This document shows positions 17,690 to 26,321 of a stretch of 64,000 nt of DNA, piece after piece. The position numbers were made by a program, and so were the translations under genes. This DNA is from Deltaproteobacteria bacterium. GTDB lineage: Bacteria; UBA10199; DSSB01. The first letter of the stretch is position 1, and each line of letters opens with the position of its first letter. Below the pieces are notes generated by a model. It made no database searches and was not told the DNA's origin. It saw nothing but the letters and a program-made list of their open reading frames with translations. The stretch spans positions 1 to 64,000 of the forward strand of contig JACKPJ010000005.1 of NCBI GenBank assembly GCA_024233625.1, in the 5' to 3' direction.

Positions 17690-18475
17690 ATGATTAGAGT
17701 ACTCGTTACAGGAATTTCAGGTCGCATGGGCTCTCGCATCGCAGAACTTCTACGCCACAGCCCTGGCCTTAAACTCAATGGTGGAACCGAAGCCCCTGGC
17801 TCTTTTGCAGTCGAAACCCTATTGCCAGAGGGACACGAAGTCGTCGACGACTTAAGCAAATGTATCGAACATGGTGATGTCATCATCGATTTCACTTCAC
17901 CTGAAGCTACTTTAAAGCACGCCAAAATTGCTTCTGAACATCAAAAATCCCTCGTTGTTGGCACAACAGGCTTCAACGAAAAGCAAAAAAATGAGCTCAA
18001 AGAATTACTTTACACGATTCCCGCGGTATGGGCACCCAACATGAGTATTGGAGTCAACGTTCTTTTTAAGATTGCAGCACAGACGGCTAAATTACTGGGT
18101 GATGACTATGACATCGAAATTGTCGAGGCTCACCACCGCCACAAAAAAGACGCTCCAAGTGGAACCGCCTTAGGACTTGCAGAGTCCATTGCTTCAGCGA
18201 TCAATCGCGACCTCAAAAAAGTTGCCTGTTATGAACGCCATGGCCAAATTGGCGCAAGACCTGCTAAGGAAATTGGCATTCAAACCCTCCGTGGTGGTGA
18301 TATTGTTGGAGATCATACCGCTATCTTTGCTGGAGAGGGTGAAAGACTCGAACTCACTCATCGGGCAAATAACCGTGATAATTTTGCTCGAGGCGCTATC
18401 CTGGCTGCAAAATGGGTCGCCAAACAAGCTGCTGGTATTTATACCATGCAAGACGTTTTAGGCTTAAACAGTTAA
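17690..18475 (+). CDS. dapB: 4-hydroxy-tetrahydrodipicolinate reductase
   Basis: NAD(P)H-dependent second step of DAP synthesis. The N-terminal nucleotide-binding motif is VTGISGRMGSR. Other signatures are VVGTTGF and the family signature E-A-H-H-R-H-K-K-D-A-P-S-G-T-A with the catalytic His/Lys pair. Length is 261 residues, and the start is preceded by AGGAG. It is the last gene of the dap cluster. With dapL at 26.3 kb it implies the aminotransferase variant of the pathway. Confidence 0.97.
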   Translation: MIRVLVTGISGRMGSRIAELLRHSPGLKLNGGTEAPGSFAVETLLPEGHEVVDDLSKCIEHGDVIIDFTSPEATLKHAKIASEHQKSLVVGTTGFNEKQKNELKELLYTIPAVWAPNMSIGVNVLFKIAAQTAKLLGDDYDIEIVEAHHRHKKDAPSGTALGLAESIASAINRDLKKVACYERHGQIGARPAKEIGIQTLRGGDIVGDHTAIFAGEGERLELTHRANNRDNFARGAILAAKWVAKQAAGIYTMQDVLGLNS

Positions 18476-18536
18476 AATCAAGCCATAGAAGAAAGCTTGC
18501 ATTTATTCTTTTCTTTAGCTATGAGAATTTAATTTC

Positions 18537-18572
18537 GAGGTGAGCGCAAAAGTGAAGATTAGTGAACACCTC
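18537..18572 (+). repeat. small hairpin in the gap before the LamG lipoprotein
   Basis: GAGGTG and CACCTC can pair across a 24-base loop that contains two GTGA repeats. It is not followed by a T run, so it is not a clear terminator. The rest of 18476-18718 shows only the GGGGGAG ribosome-binding site of the next gene. Confidence 0.25.
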
Positions 18573-18718
18573 TTAAAAAAAATTAAAATAGCAAGTTTAT
18601 AGCAGAAGAAGCCATGATACTTGTTTCTCAACATTAAAAACTTTGTTCATGCAGCTGAAATATAGACTTAGCTTGCTTAAGATAATTAACCATTCAATAT
18701 CATCAAAAAGGGGGAGCA

Positions 18719-21679
18719 ATGAACTTCTTCCAAAATTGCTTTAGCAACTTTTTTCGACAACAAAAAGTAAAACATATCGCGCTAATAACACTCATTGTAG
18801 GAATTGCCTCATGTGGAGGTCAAAATGCTCCCCAAAATCCACGTTATAACAATTTACACCAGCTGCCTTTAAAAGTTCTCAAACTACTGCCGGAAGGTGA
18901 ATTTAGAGGCTCCTTACAAGTATATGATTTGAATGATAAACTCATCGAAGAAGTCAAACTGGAAATCAACTCCTCCACAGGAGAAGTCACTTCCCCTCTG
19001 TTTAAGCTTCCTAAAGGTGAGACTTATACCTTCATCAACACCTTTTACTTTGGCAGCGCAAATGTTTCCGAAACCGCAATTGCAGCCGTAGTTAAAGAAG
19101 AAAATGTTGTTGAAGATGCTGAAGAGATTTTATGGACTGCCGAAGAAGTCATGACCTGCCCTGGTGACTTACCTGTCGATTTACAAGATAACCCTTCGCT
19201 TTCACACTTAGCTTCACTCGATGAAGATAACGATAACTTCTGCAACTTTGTCGAAATCGTTAAAGGCAGTGATCCTAGAGATGCAAACAGTGTTCCTCCA
19301 CCTCCTCGTCTTGAAGGAAGTATTGAAGAGATTATTCACGAAGACTTTATTGAATTTAAACTCAACGCTCGTGACCCGATGGGTATCGCAAAAGTACGTC
19401 CAGTTCAACCTAGTGAAGGTTGCGGTTACCGTGAATTCAATCTTAGTGAAGTCGTTGAAGGAGACAACCGAGATATTGCACTTCAAGCAAAATTTAACAC
19501 TCATGCTTATTCTGGAGGAAGTCCTGTTGAACTACAAATCGAGGTTACCGACACCTTAGGTCTTAAAGAAGTTTATTCCTACACTGCAAAATTTATTCGC
19601 AATAATTATGAAAATCCCAATGATCCTAATTATGTGTCTGGACCCGAAATACTCGTGACAAGCCCTGAAGCTAATTCAACGGTAAGCGGAGAGACTAACT
19701 TCACTGCGATTGCTTGCGATAAAGAAGGCATACAAGACCTTAAATTCTCTAGTATTGCAAGTGTTGACGACGACGAAGATCCCGCAAGATTTTCCTCGAC
19801 AATTAATACAGAAATCCTCTCAGATGGTCCCATTAATCTTGCATTTGAAGCTCTTAATCTTAATGGTGACACAAGAATCATTTCCCATCCAATTATCGTC
19901 GACAACTTTGCTCAAATCCAAATTATTGAACCCACTGGTGGCAGCACAGTCGGTGATGCCTTCACGATTACAGCTTTGTTAAATAAAACTAATTCAGATG
20001 ATACGATTCTGGCTTTTCGAGTCAAAGAAGTCATTGATCCTCAGGGTCAATTAACCCCCCTACTTCTCAACAATTCAGATGCGAACAATACAGATACTGT
20101 CTTTCAAGCAAATGTACAAGATACCAATCCTAATGCAACTGACAGAGAAATCACCATCACTTTTGAAGCCCTGCTTGAAACGCCTAGTGAGGAAGTTCAA
20201 TTTCAACAATTAGAGCGTTCTTTCACATTTAAAATCAATAAAACTCCTGACATCCGAATAACGATGAAAAATAGCCAAGATGATTCCTATCATGACTGTC
20301 TTAAGGGTGGATATGCTACACTCAACTTTTTTGTCAAAAACCTTAAGGCACAAGATGATGGTATGGTTGAGTACTTCACATCAACCGATGGCGAAAATTA
20401 TGTACTCAAAAGCTTACTTGATCCACAAGGCGCCGAAAGCTATTCATTCACTCAAGAAATTGCTTGCAGTGGGGCACTATCCCACCGCATTGAGGCTAGT
20501 CGTCCTAGTAGTGTCAAAGAAAATGTTAGCTATGAAGCAAGTAAAGATTTTGATATCAATTTGGTAGATTTGTCTAATTTTTCAGAACTTATTAATTCTC
20601 CCGCAGAAACAATCACTTGGGATTTAGTAAATGCTAGCAGTGATCAATATTGGGAAGTAACAGGAGATATCAATGAAGTTCCAAACACCTTCACTCGTTC
20701 GAATCTTGAAGAGGATAAAGGAAGTTCCCAAGTTGTTTTAACAGACATTCAACCCAGAAGTCTCTATCAAGTTGCTCTCTCTCTTACCAATAGCCTAGGA
20801 GAACCCGTCAGCACTCTCGAAAACCTCGAATTTCTGACACTGGACGATAATCTATTACTTTGGTGGCCATTAAACTCCTTTAATACACCCGGATATAATG
20901 AGAGCATTCCTGGTTTTGCACGCGATCTTAGCAAAAACCAATATAGTGGTTACTTAAGTTCTACCAACTGGAATAACTCACCCGATACCCGAGGTCTTCA
21001 ATTTAATGGCGGTGGAATGGCGTATACGAACGGAGAAATCCACGGTAAATTTGAAAACGTTGGCCTAGGTGAAAGTGAAAATATCGGATATACCATGGAA
21101 ACTACAATCTATGTCAATGAAAACACTGATAAGGCTGATTTTATCGTTGCTAAAAACGATGAACTAGCACTAGGCATTCACAAGGCACAAAATCAAAAAT
21201 ATTATTTTCAAGTAATGGCAGGGGTTAGCTCCGATAACTGCGCATTACCTGGTAACCAAGCTTTTGCTGAGGGAAAAGGTAAAGTTATATGGGCAAGAGG
21301 AACATTAAATGATGATGCCAATGGACCACCCGACCCTGAAGTGACTCTAAACAAATGGCATCATTTAGTTGTCACTGTTTCTACTGGATCTAATTCTGAA
21401 GATACTAAATATACAATTAAATTTTATATCAATAACATCCTCAAGGAAATCAGAACTTATGATTTTGACAATGAAAAATGGAAAAATACATGTCCCTTCC
21501 ATCTTACTCTAAACGGAATTGACTATACTATTTTACAAAATAATATCATTAAGCACGAAAAGCTGGCCGGTAATTTTAAAGGAATTGTTGGCGAACTTGC
21601 TATTTACGACAGGGCTTTAACTGCACAAGAAATTGCTAAAAATTGTATCAATTTTGGAATCACAGAATGTGTAGAGTAA
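18719..21679 (+). CDS. large lipoprotein with Ig-like repeats and C-terminal LamG domain
   Basis: 986 residues. A long basic N-region and hydrophobic stretch end in a lipobox (G-I-A-S-C), giving lipidated Cys32. Around residues 170-190 an acidic D-E-D-N-D-N-F-C-N-F segment with G-S-D-P-R-D-A-N-S resembles a TSP3-type calcium site. The middle (about 190-700) looks like several beta-sandwich (Ig/cadherin-like) modules with repeated 'IxITxPxxGSTV' starts. The last 270 residues form a LamG/concanavalin-like jellyroll: WWPLNS, A-R-D-L-S-K-N, WHHLVVTV and the closing GELAIYDRALTAQEI. Likely an outer-membrane-anchored surface adhesin or carbohydrate-binding protein. Followed 61 bases later by another lipoprotein gene. 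Confidence 0.8.
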   Translation: MNFFQNCFSNFFRQQKVKHIALITLIVGIASCGGQNAPQNPRYNNLHQLPLKVLKLLPEGEFRGSLQVYDLNDKLIEEVKLEINSSTGEVTSPLFKLPKGETYTFINTFYFGSANVSETAIAAVVKEENVVEDAEEILWTAEEVMTCPGDLPVDLQDNPSLSHLASLDEDNDNFCNFVEIVKGSDPRDANSVPPPPRLEGSIEEIIHEDFIEFKLNARDPMGIAKVRPVQPSEGCGYREFNLSEVVEGDNRDIALQAKFNTHAYSGGSPVELQIEVTDTLGLKEVYSYTAKFIRNNYENPNDPNYVSGPEILVTSPEANSTVSGETNFTAIACDKEGIQDLKFSSIASVDDDEDPARFSSTINTEILSDGPINLAFEALNLNGDTRIISHPIIVDNFAQIQIIEPTGGSTVGDAFTITALLNKTNSDDTILAFRVKEVIDPQGQLTPLLLNNSDANNTDTVFQANVQDTNPNATDREITITFEALLETPSEEVQFQQLERSFTFKINKTPDIRITMKNSQDDSYHDCLKGGYATLNFFVKNLKAQDDGMVEYFTSTDGENYVLKSLLDPQGAESYSFTQEIACSGALSHRIEASRPSSVKENVSYEASKDFDINLVDLSNFSELINSPAETITWDLVNASSDQYWEVTGDINEVPNTFTRSNLEEDKGSSQVVLTDIQPRSLYQVALSLTNSLGEPVSTLENLEFLTLDDNLLLWWPLNSFNTPGYNESIPGFARDLSKNQYSGYLSSTNWNNSPDTRGLQFNGGGMAYTNGEIHGKFENVGLGESENIGYTMETTIYVNENTDKADFIVAKNDELALGIHKAQNQKYYFQVMAGVSSDNCALPGNQAFAEGKGKVIWARGTLNDDANGPPDPEVTLNKWHHLVVTVSTGSNSEDTKYTIKFYINNILKEIRTYDFDNEKWKNTCPFHLTLNGIDYTILQNNIIKHEKLAGNFKGIVGELAIYDRALTAQEIAKNCINFGITECVE

Positions 21680-21740
21680 AAAATTATAGTCAAGTTTTAT
21701 AAAGCTTCAAATTTTACTTTTTAAAAATGAGGGGAATTTT

Positions 21741-23219
21741 ATGAAAATTTCTAAGTGTCGAATTATAGGCATTATTTATATTATCTTTACTTGTTTTTTC
21801 TTTATCAATTGTGGGTCGAGTTCTAATAAAATCGATCCAAATGCTGTCTGTGGGAATAATATTCTAGAAGCCAACGAAGAATGTGATGATGGCAATTTAA
21901 TTGATGGAGATGGTTGTGAATCAACATGCCTTTTACTTGACTCTCCAGTTTGTGGAAATAGCTTAGTCGAAAATAATGAAGAATGTGATGATGGCAATTT
22001 AATTGATAACGATGGGTGTAATCAAGATTGCAATTTAACTAGAATTCAGCAAATTGCTGGTGGCAGTACTGGACGCACCTGCGTATTACTAAACACTGGT
22101 AAAGTAAAGTGCTGGGGGAAGAACGCTTTCGGAAAGCTAGGGTATGGAAATATGGATAACATTGGTGATGATGAACTGCCCTCCTCAGTTGGAACTGTTG
22201 ACATCGGTGCTAAGGTAATTCAATTAGCCGCAGGGGATTTTCATACCTGCGCTTTACTCGAGACGGGCGAAGTAACATGCTGGGGAGATAATACCCACGG
22301 AGAATTGGGATATGGAAATATAGATAACATTGGCGATGATGAACTGCCCTCCTCAGTTGGAACTGTTGACATCGGTGCTAAGGTAATTCAATTAGCCGCA
22401 GGAGACCTCCATACCTGTGCTTTGCTTGAGACGGGCGAGGTTTATTGCTGGGGTAGGAATACCCACGGAGAATTAGGATATGGAAATATGGATAATATTG
22501 GCGATGATGAACTGCCTTCCTCCGCTGGACCTGTCGATATTGGTGGTAACGTCATACAATTAACCGCAGGAATTTTTCATACCTGTGCTTTACTCGAGAC
22601 GGGCGAAGTTTATTGCTGGGGAGATAATACTGGCGGACAACTTGGATACGGCAATACCGACAATATCGGCGATGATGAACTGCCTTCCTCCGCTGGACCT
22701 GTCGATATTGGTGGTAACGTCATACAACTAACCGCAGGAGCATTTAATACTTGTGCTTTATTAGATACAGGTAAAGCTCGCTGCTGGGGATCAAACGGTT
22801 ATGGTGAATTAGGGTATGGAAATACGGACCCCATTGGTGATGATGAATCCCCTTCTGCTGCTGGAGATATAAGCATTGAAGGTTCAATTACACAAATTGT
22901 TGGAGGGTATGATTACACCTGTACATTGTTAGATACTGGCGAAGTTTATTGCTGGGGAAGAAATACCAACGGAGAGTTAGGCTATGGAAATACTAACGAC
23001 ATCAGTGGTAATGATCAACCTGACTCAGGAGGAAAAGTCAACATAGGAGAAAGTGTAATACAAATAGCTTCCATGAGATGGCACACCTGCGCAATACTCG
23101 AAACTGGAAAATTAAGGTGTTGGGGAAGAAATGATGGTGGACAACTTGGATACGGCAATACCGACAATATCGGCGATGATGAATTACCCTTTACAGCCGG
23201 TGATGTTCCGGTATGGTAA
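21741..23219 (+). CDS. lipoprotein with Myxo Cys-rich repeats and seven RCC1-type repeats
   Basis: 492 residues. A hydrophobic signal ends in the lipobox F-I-N-C. Two DUF4215 (myxobacterial Cys-rich) repeats follow, each C-G-N...E-E-C-D-D-G-N-L-I-D...D-G-C. The rest is seven RCC1/BNR-like blades with the core 'HTCALLETGEVYCWG...GELGYGN', probably one seven-bladed propeller. Blades 2-5 are almost identical, and the DNA repeats with a period of 168 bp. Each blade has paired Cys that may form disulfides. It is probably a surface protein in the same transcript as the LamG lipoprotein; a strong terminator follows. The binding partner is unknown. Confidence 0.85.
   Translation: MKISKCRIIGIIYIIFTCFFFINCGSSSNKIDPNAVCGNNILEANEECDDGNLIDGDGCESTCLLLDSPVCGNSLVENNEECDDGNLIDNDGCNQDCNLTRIQQIAGGSTGRTCVLLNTGKVKCWGKNAFGKLGYGNMDNIGDDELPSSVGTVDIGAKVIQLAAGDFHTCALLETGEVTCWGDNTHGELGYGNIDNIGDDELPSSVGTVDIGAKVIQLAAGDLHTCALLETGEVYCWGRNTHGELGYGNMDNIGDDELPSSAGPVDIGGNVIQLTAGIFHTCALLETGEVYCWGDNTGGQLGYGNTDNIGDDELPSSAGPVDIGGNVIQLTAGAFNTCALLDTGKARCWGSNGYGELGYGNTDPIGDDESPSAAGDISIEGSITQIVGGYDYTCTLLDTGEVYCWGRNTNGELGYGNTNDISGNDQPDSGGKVNIGESVIQIASMRWHTCAILETGKLRCWGRNDGGQLGYGNTDNIGDDELPFTAGDVPVW
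22161..22730 (+). repeat. 168-bp tandem coding repeats in the RCC1 gene
   Basis: Copies start at 22161, 22329, 22497 and 22665. Perfect stretches of about 70 bases are shared by the first pair (GATGATGAACTGCCCTCCTC onward) and about 50 by the second pair (ACTGCCTTCCTCCGCTGGAC onward at 22511 and 22679). A further copy of the C-terminal half recurs at 23139, exactly three periods after 22635. This indicates recent duplication or gene conversion. Confidence 0.9.
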
Positions 23220-23274
23220 CATTATTATTTAGCTAGGCCTTAGAAAAAATAATATAATATCAAAAAACTTTTAG

Positions 23275-23342
23275 GTGGAAATTATAAAAAGTATTCATCT
23301 TATTTAAAACATAGAATGCTTTTTATAACTCCACTTTTTTTT
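23275..23342 (+). terminator. strong intrinsic terminator after the RCC1 lipoprotein gene
   Basis: A hairpin of about 20 bp with two imperfections (arm 23275-23296 GTGGAAATTATAAAAAGTAT..., arm 23314-23334) and a 17-base loop, followed directly by eight T residues. It lies 56 bases after the stop. Confidence 0.85.
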
Positions 23343-23810
23343 GACATAATTTCCCCTATTTGAGCCTCAATTAATCTGTCATTATTTGAATAAATTGCAT
23401 CTGGTATTGCATTTAATATTCACGCGACTTTTCCAAAACAAACCCGATAATAATCAAGAAGGGAACCAAAAAGCTCAACAAAGCAATTGATTCTTATTAG
23501 TCAACTAACTAGATAAAATCCTCTTGATCTTGTTAGACAATACTCATTTGATTATGGACAAAAAATGAGGGTACTCAAAGATATCAACCTGTTCTTAAAA
23601 TTAAAAATCTAGAGAACTAAGTAGCCTAAATCTAGTAAAATAGCTTCACGAAAAACTTAGACAAGACCAATTCACACAGCATCATCAATGATATCGGCAG
23701 TATAAGAATAGTTTTTTTATTTGAAAAAAATATCATATTCTTTTAGTATCAGCTTGTTTTATATCAGCGAACTGCTTTGTTGATGCCTTGAATTTTCCCA
23801 ATTATCTTGT

Positions 23811-23847
23811 TCAAAATTCCAACGACTCCAACGCGTTGGAATTTTGA
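23811..23847. repeat. perfect 14-bp inverted repeat
   Basis: TCAAAATTCCAACG (23811-23824) is repeated inverted at 23834-23847 with a 9-base spacer. The right half also forms the shorter palindrome CCAACGCGTTGG with the spacer, so two alternative hairpins compete. No T tract follows. It is either an operator or an RNA structure upstream of the M15-like gene. Confidence 0.7.
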
Positions 23848-23941
23848 TCTAAAAAAATCATCTCAACTCATTGAAATATAACAATATTTTATAAAAAATC
23901 GGCTTTTTTTTACTCTCTTTTATCGATAATTATGTCTAAAA

Positions 23942-23986
23942 GTTATCATTTTTTTTCGCAACTTTTTCAACTTTAAAAACGATAAC
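23942..23986. repeat. 11-of-12 inverted repeat upstream of the M15-like gene
   Basis: GTTATCATTTTT (23942-23953) pairs with AAAAACGATAAC (23975-23986) with one mismatch across 21 bases, about 85 bases before ATG 24070. It may be an operator or a leader hairpin. Confidence 0.5.
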
Positions 23987-24069
23987 CCTTAGAAAGAGAT
24001 AGTAAAATAAAAGACTTTTTTGAACCAGCATCAACCTGAGCTTTAAATACACAGAAGGGAATTTAAACA

Positions 24070-24858
24070 ATGAGCATCTCCTCAATCAGCAATTCAACTA
24101 TCAATCAAACGAGCATTTCAAACTTAAGCGATTCCACCACAAGCAAAGCTTCCACTCCAGCTAATCAACAAAGTTCAGCGATAGAAAATAACGAAGTCGA
24201 TCAACAAGCCAGTCAAAATCTTTCCCAAATGACGCAAGCTTTAACAGATTCATCCGCGCCCGTTGATAGTTCTAGCCTCCCCACACTGGGAGAAATTCAA
24301 GCTCAACAAAGCGCCTCAGCTCAAGCAGCCCAGCAAGCAGATTCACTCGATGACCGCAAGATTAAATTTGGCAGCAACGCAGATGAAAGCACAGTTCCCG
24401 ATCGAGCTCAAAAAATCCTCAAAGAAGCCATGAAAGAAGCTGGTATTGACGAAGTCGTTATTACTTCAACTGCCCGTGATGCTGAGGACCAAGCTCGTGC
24501 TATGTATCAATTGATCGGCAATAAAGGCGTTGCGGGTGCAAAAAATTTATACGGAAGCAATGGTGATAAGGTTGTCGACGTCTATGCAGAGGCCAAAGAG
24601 GCCGGCAAAAGTGCCAGCGAAATCAAAGCTGCTATGCAAGAAAAAATCGAAGAACTCGGAGCGAGCAATGTCAGTAATCATTGCGCTGACCACGAAAAAA
24701 TCACTGTCGTTGATATTGGGCCCAACTCAAGCAATCTCACCGCTGAAGAACAACAGGCCTTCATTGAAGCTTTAGAAGGCGATAGCCGTGTCTCGAAAGT
24801 CCTCCATCCCGGAAACAGCAGCGAGGACGCTATTCATGTTGAGATCCCTGTCGAATAG
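24070..24858 (+). CDS. M15-like (VanY/D-Ala-D-Ala peptidase fold) protein with a Ser/Gln-rich N-terminus, no signal peptide
   Basis: 262 residues. The first 95 are low-complexity Ser, Thr, Gln and Ala with no hydrophobic signal. The C-terminal domain has the layout of zinc peptidases of the M15/hedgehog fold: an ITSTARDAEDQARAMY segment (compare 'TSGYRSPEEQ' in VanY-type enzymes), His208-x6-Asp215 in D-H-E-K-I-T-V-V-D-I, and His256 in the closing I-H-V-E-I. Those three would be the zinc ligands. Such enzymes cut peptidoglycan peptides. A wall enzyme without a Sec signal suggests another export route or a secreted effector. The DUF4123 gene follows 224 bases later on the same strand. Confidence 0.6.
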   Translation: MSISSISNSTINQTSISNLSDSTTSKASTPANQQSSAIENNEVDQQASQNLSQMTQALTDSSAPVDSSSLPTLGEIQAQQSASAQAAQQADSLDDRKIKFGSNADESTVPDRAQKILKEAMKEAGIDEVVITSTARDAEDQARAMYQLIGNKGVAGAKNLYGSNGDKVVDVYAEAKEAGKSASEIKAAMQEKIEELGASNVSNHCADHEKITVVDIGPNSSNLTAEEQQAFIEALEGDSRVSKVLHPGNSSEDAIHVEIPVE

Positions 24859-25082
24859 AAATAAAGAGAAAAAAAGCTGAGAATAAATTTCTTTTCTCAC
24901 TTCATCTCCGCTCACGGATAGTCAAATAAATATCTGGCATTAAAAAGAGAATCCCTATTATAATTATGGATTGGTCGTATATTTTTAACTTTTGTTGACT
25001 AAGAAAAGTCCAAAAGTAGTCTTCGTTATGACGCAGTTCCAATAAAAAGTAACGATTAATCCATTAGATTATGGGGATTTTT

Positions 25083-26225
25083 ATGACGCAGTTTTTAACA
25101 AAATTGAAATTCAAAAATATTTTTTTTGCAAGAAGTGCATTCAATAATATATTCAAAACTCTATTCATTTTATTCATTTGTGGGACCTCCTGTTCTAGCT
25201 TTGCCCAAACAAAAAACACTCAAGCTCCCCATCCCTTAAAAGACCAAATATGGACCATTGAACAAGCCAAAAGAGGAAATCGTAGCTTCTTTGAAAGCTG
25301 TTCAGCTTGCCTCACAGAACATTTTGAAATGAGCGGTCCTTATCAAAATGAACGTTACGAGCTTCAAAGAGCCTCTCGCAATCAAGCTCGTTTTCTCTAT
25401 GTTATCATTGACAGTCTCGACTATTCAGACTTGATTAAACAAGTCCAAAAATATCAAAATAAAAAGTCTCAAAAAAAACAAACAGAAATTCTAGTGCACT
25501 CTTTTTATGAAAACACCTTCTTTGAAAAACTGGAAGACAAGGCACCCTATCTCGTTCAAATTGAGGCAAAACACCCCTTCCTCGACAAAATCTTTCAACG
25601 CCACCAAGAAAACAAACACCCTCTTCTCTTTTTCACTTCTTTTTACGGCCCCCAAAAAATCTTATCGCATCTGCAAGATCGGATGCTGGCAAAAATTGAA
25701 GGAAATGAAAAAGTTCTTAACTTTCGACTTTATGACCCGTTAGTGTTTAAAGCCTTCTTTGAAAAACTCAGCGAAGAAGAAAAATCAAACTTGATGGGTC
25801 CGATTGACAGCGCTCGTATTTGGGATGGAGAAAAAAAATCTTGGGACATCCTTAATAATCCGCAAAAACATCTACTCCAAATCAATGCTACACAAATAGA
25901 TGCTCTTGGCCAATTAGCTCTCGAAGCTTTTCATAAAAGGGCAATCATCGACATTCAAAAAAAAGAGCCCGAGCTCCGTCAAAGCTTTGGCGAAAGTCAG
26001 GTACTAACAGCGCTTCGAATAGCTCACGAACTCGGAAAAAAAAATGGAATCACGAGTGAAAGAGATGTCACTGCCTTCGCTGTTTTAATACTCAAACATG
26101 GAGACCTCAGACAAAAACCTCAAGCGATGAAAATTATTCAAGATAAAAAACTTAGTTCTTATCAAAAAATCTCTCAACTCAGTACATACCTTGAAGATAA
26201 AGGGCAAAAGAAACAACAACGCTGA
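25083..26225 (+). CDS. DUF4123-domain protein with N-terminal export signal
   Basis: 380 residues. Start chosen at ATG 25083, six bases after GGGGA, rather than ATG 25071. Residues about 20-45 hold a hydrophobic segment (TLFILFICGTSCSSFAQ) that resembles a signal peptide. Residues about 95-240 match DUF4123: F-L-Y-V-I-I-D-S, then A-P-Y-L-V-Q-I, H-P-L-L-F-F-T-S, L-N-F-R-L-Y-D-P-L-V and the closing MGPID. DUF4123 proteins (Tap/Tec) are cytoplasmic adaptors that load effectors on VgrG tips of type VI secretion systems. The C-terminal helical part, with GITSERDVTAFAVLILKHG, resembles a helical domain found in such neighbourhoods. No VgrG, Hcp or PAAR gene is in the window. An export signal on this family is unusual. 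Confidence 0.7.
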   Translation: MTQFLTKLKFKNIFFARSAFNNIFKTLFILFICGTSCSSFAQTKNTQAPHPLKDQIWTIEQAKRGNRSFFESCSACLTEHFEMSGPYQNERYELQRASRNQARFLYVIIDSLDYSDLIKQVQKYQNKKSQKKQTEILVHSFYENTFFEKLEDKAPYLVQIEAKHPFLDKIFQRHQENKHPLLFFTSFYGPQKILSHLQDRMLAKIEGNEKVLNFRLYDPLVFKAFFEKLSEEEKSNLMGPIDSARIWDGEKKSWDILNNPQKHLLQINATQIDALGQLALEAFHKRAIIDIQKKEPELRQSFGESQVLTALRIAHELGKKNGITSERDVTAFAVLILKHGDLRQKPQAMKIIQDKKLSSYQKISQLSTYLEDKGQKKQQR

Positions 26226-26260
26226 GCAAAAACCCAATAAAAATTCTATAGAGACTTGCA

Positions 26261-26311
26261 ATCTCCTGATAATTCATTAAAAGTGTGTTATTAAAAAAAC
26301 TATCAGGAGAT
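26261..26311 (+). promoter_or_regulatory. hairpin sequestering the dapL ribosome-binding site
   Basis: ATCTCCTGATA (26261-26271) and TATCAGGAGAT (26301-26311) are a perfect 11-bp inverted repeat. The right arm contains AGGAGA, the only ribosome-binding site of dapL, 11 bases before its ATG. In RNA the hairpin would hide the site. It does not match the lysine riboswitch. The ligand or factor that would open it is unknown. Confidence 0.6.
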
Positions 26312-26321
26312 ATTTAAAGTC

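Larger units (their letters stand above)
23343..24069. other. long gene-free stretch, 727 bases
   Basis: Very AT-rich and without a credible ORF. Besides the dyads listed separately (23811-23847 and 23942-23986) I see only the short palindrome TTATCGATAA (23921-23930) and the ribosome-binding site GAAGGGAA before the M15-like gene. No riboswitch or tRNA was recognised. Confidence 0.6.

Noticed and set aside
22161..23200. CRISPR-like direct repeats
   Set aside because: The 168-bp spaced identities are coding repeats of RCC1 blades, with no short repeat/unique spacer pattern.
24070..26225. A type VI secretion gene cluster
   Set aside because: Only the DUF4123 family hint exists; no VgrG, Hcp, PAAR, ClpV, TssB/C or baseplate gene is found in the window.
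26226..26321. Lysine (L-box) riboswitch before dapL
   Set aside because: The leader is only 96 bases long and lacks the multi-helix core; only a single hairpin is present.
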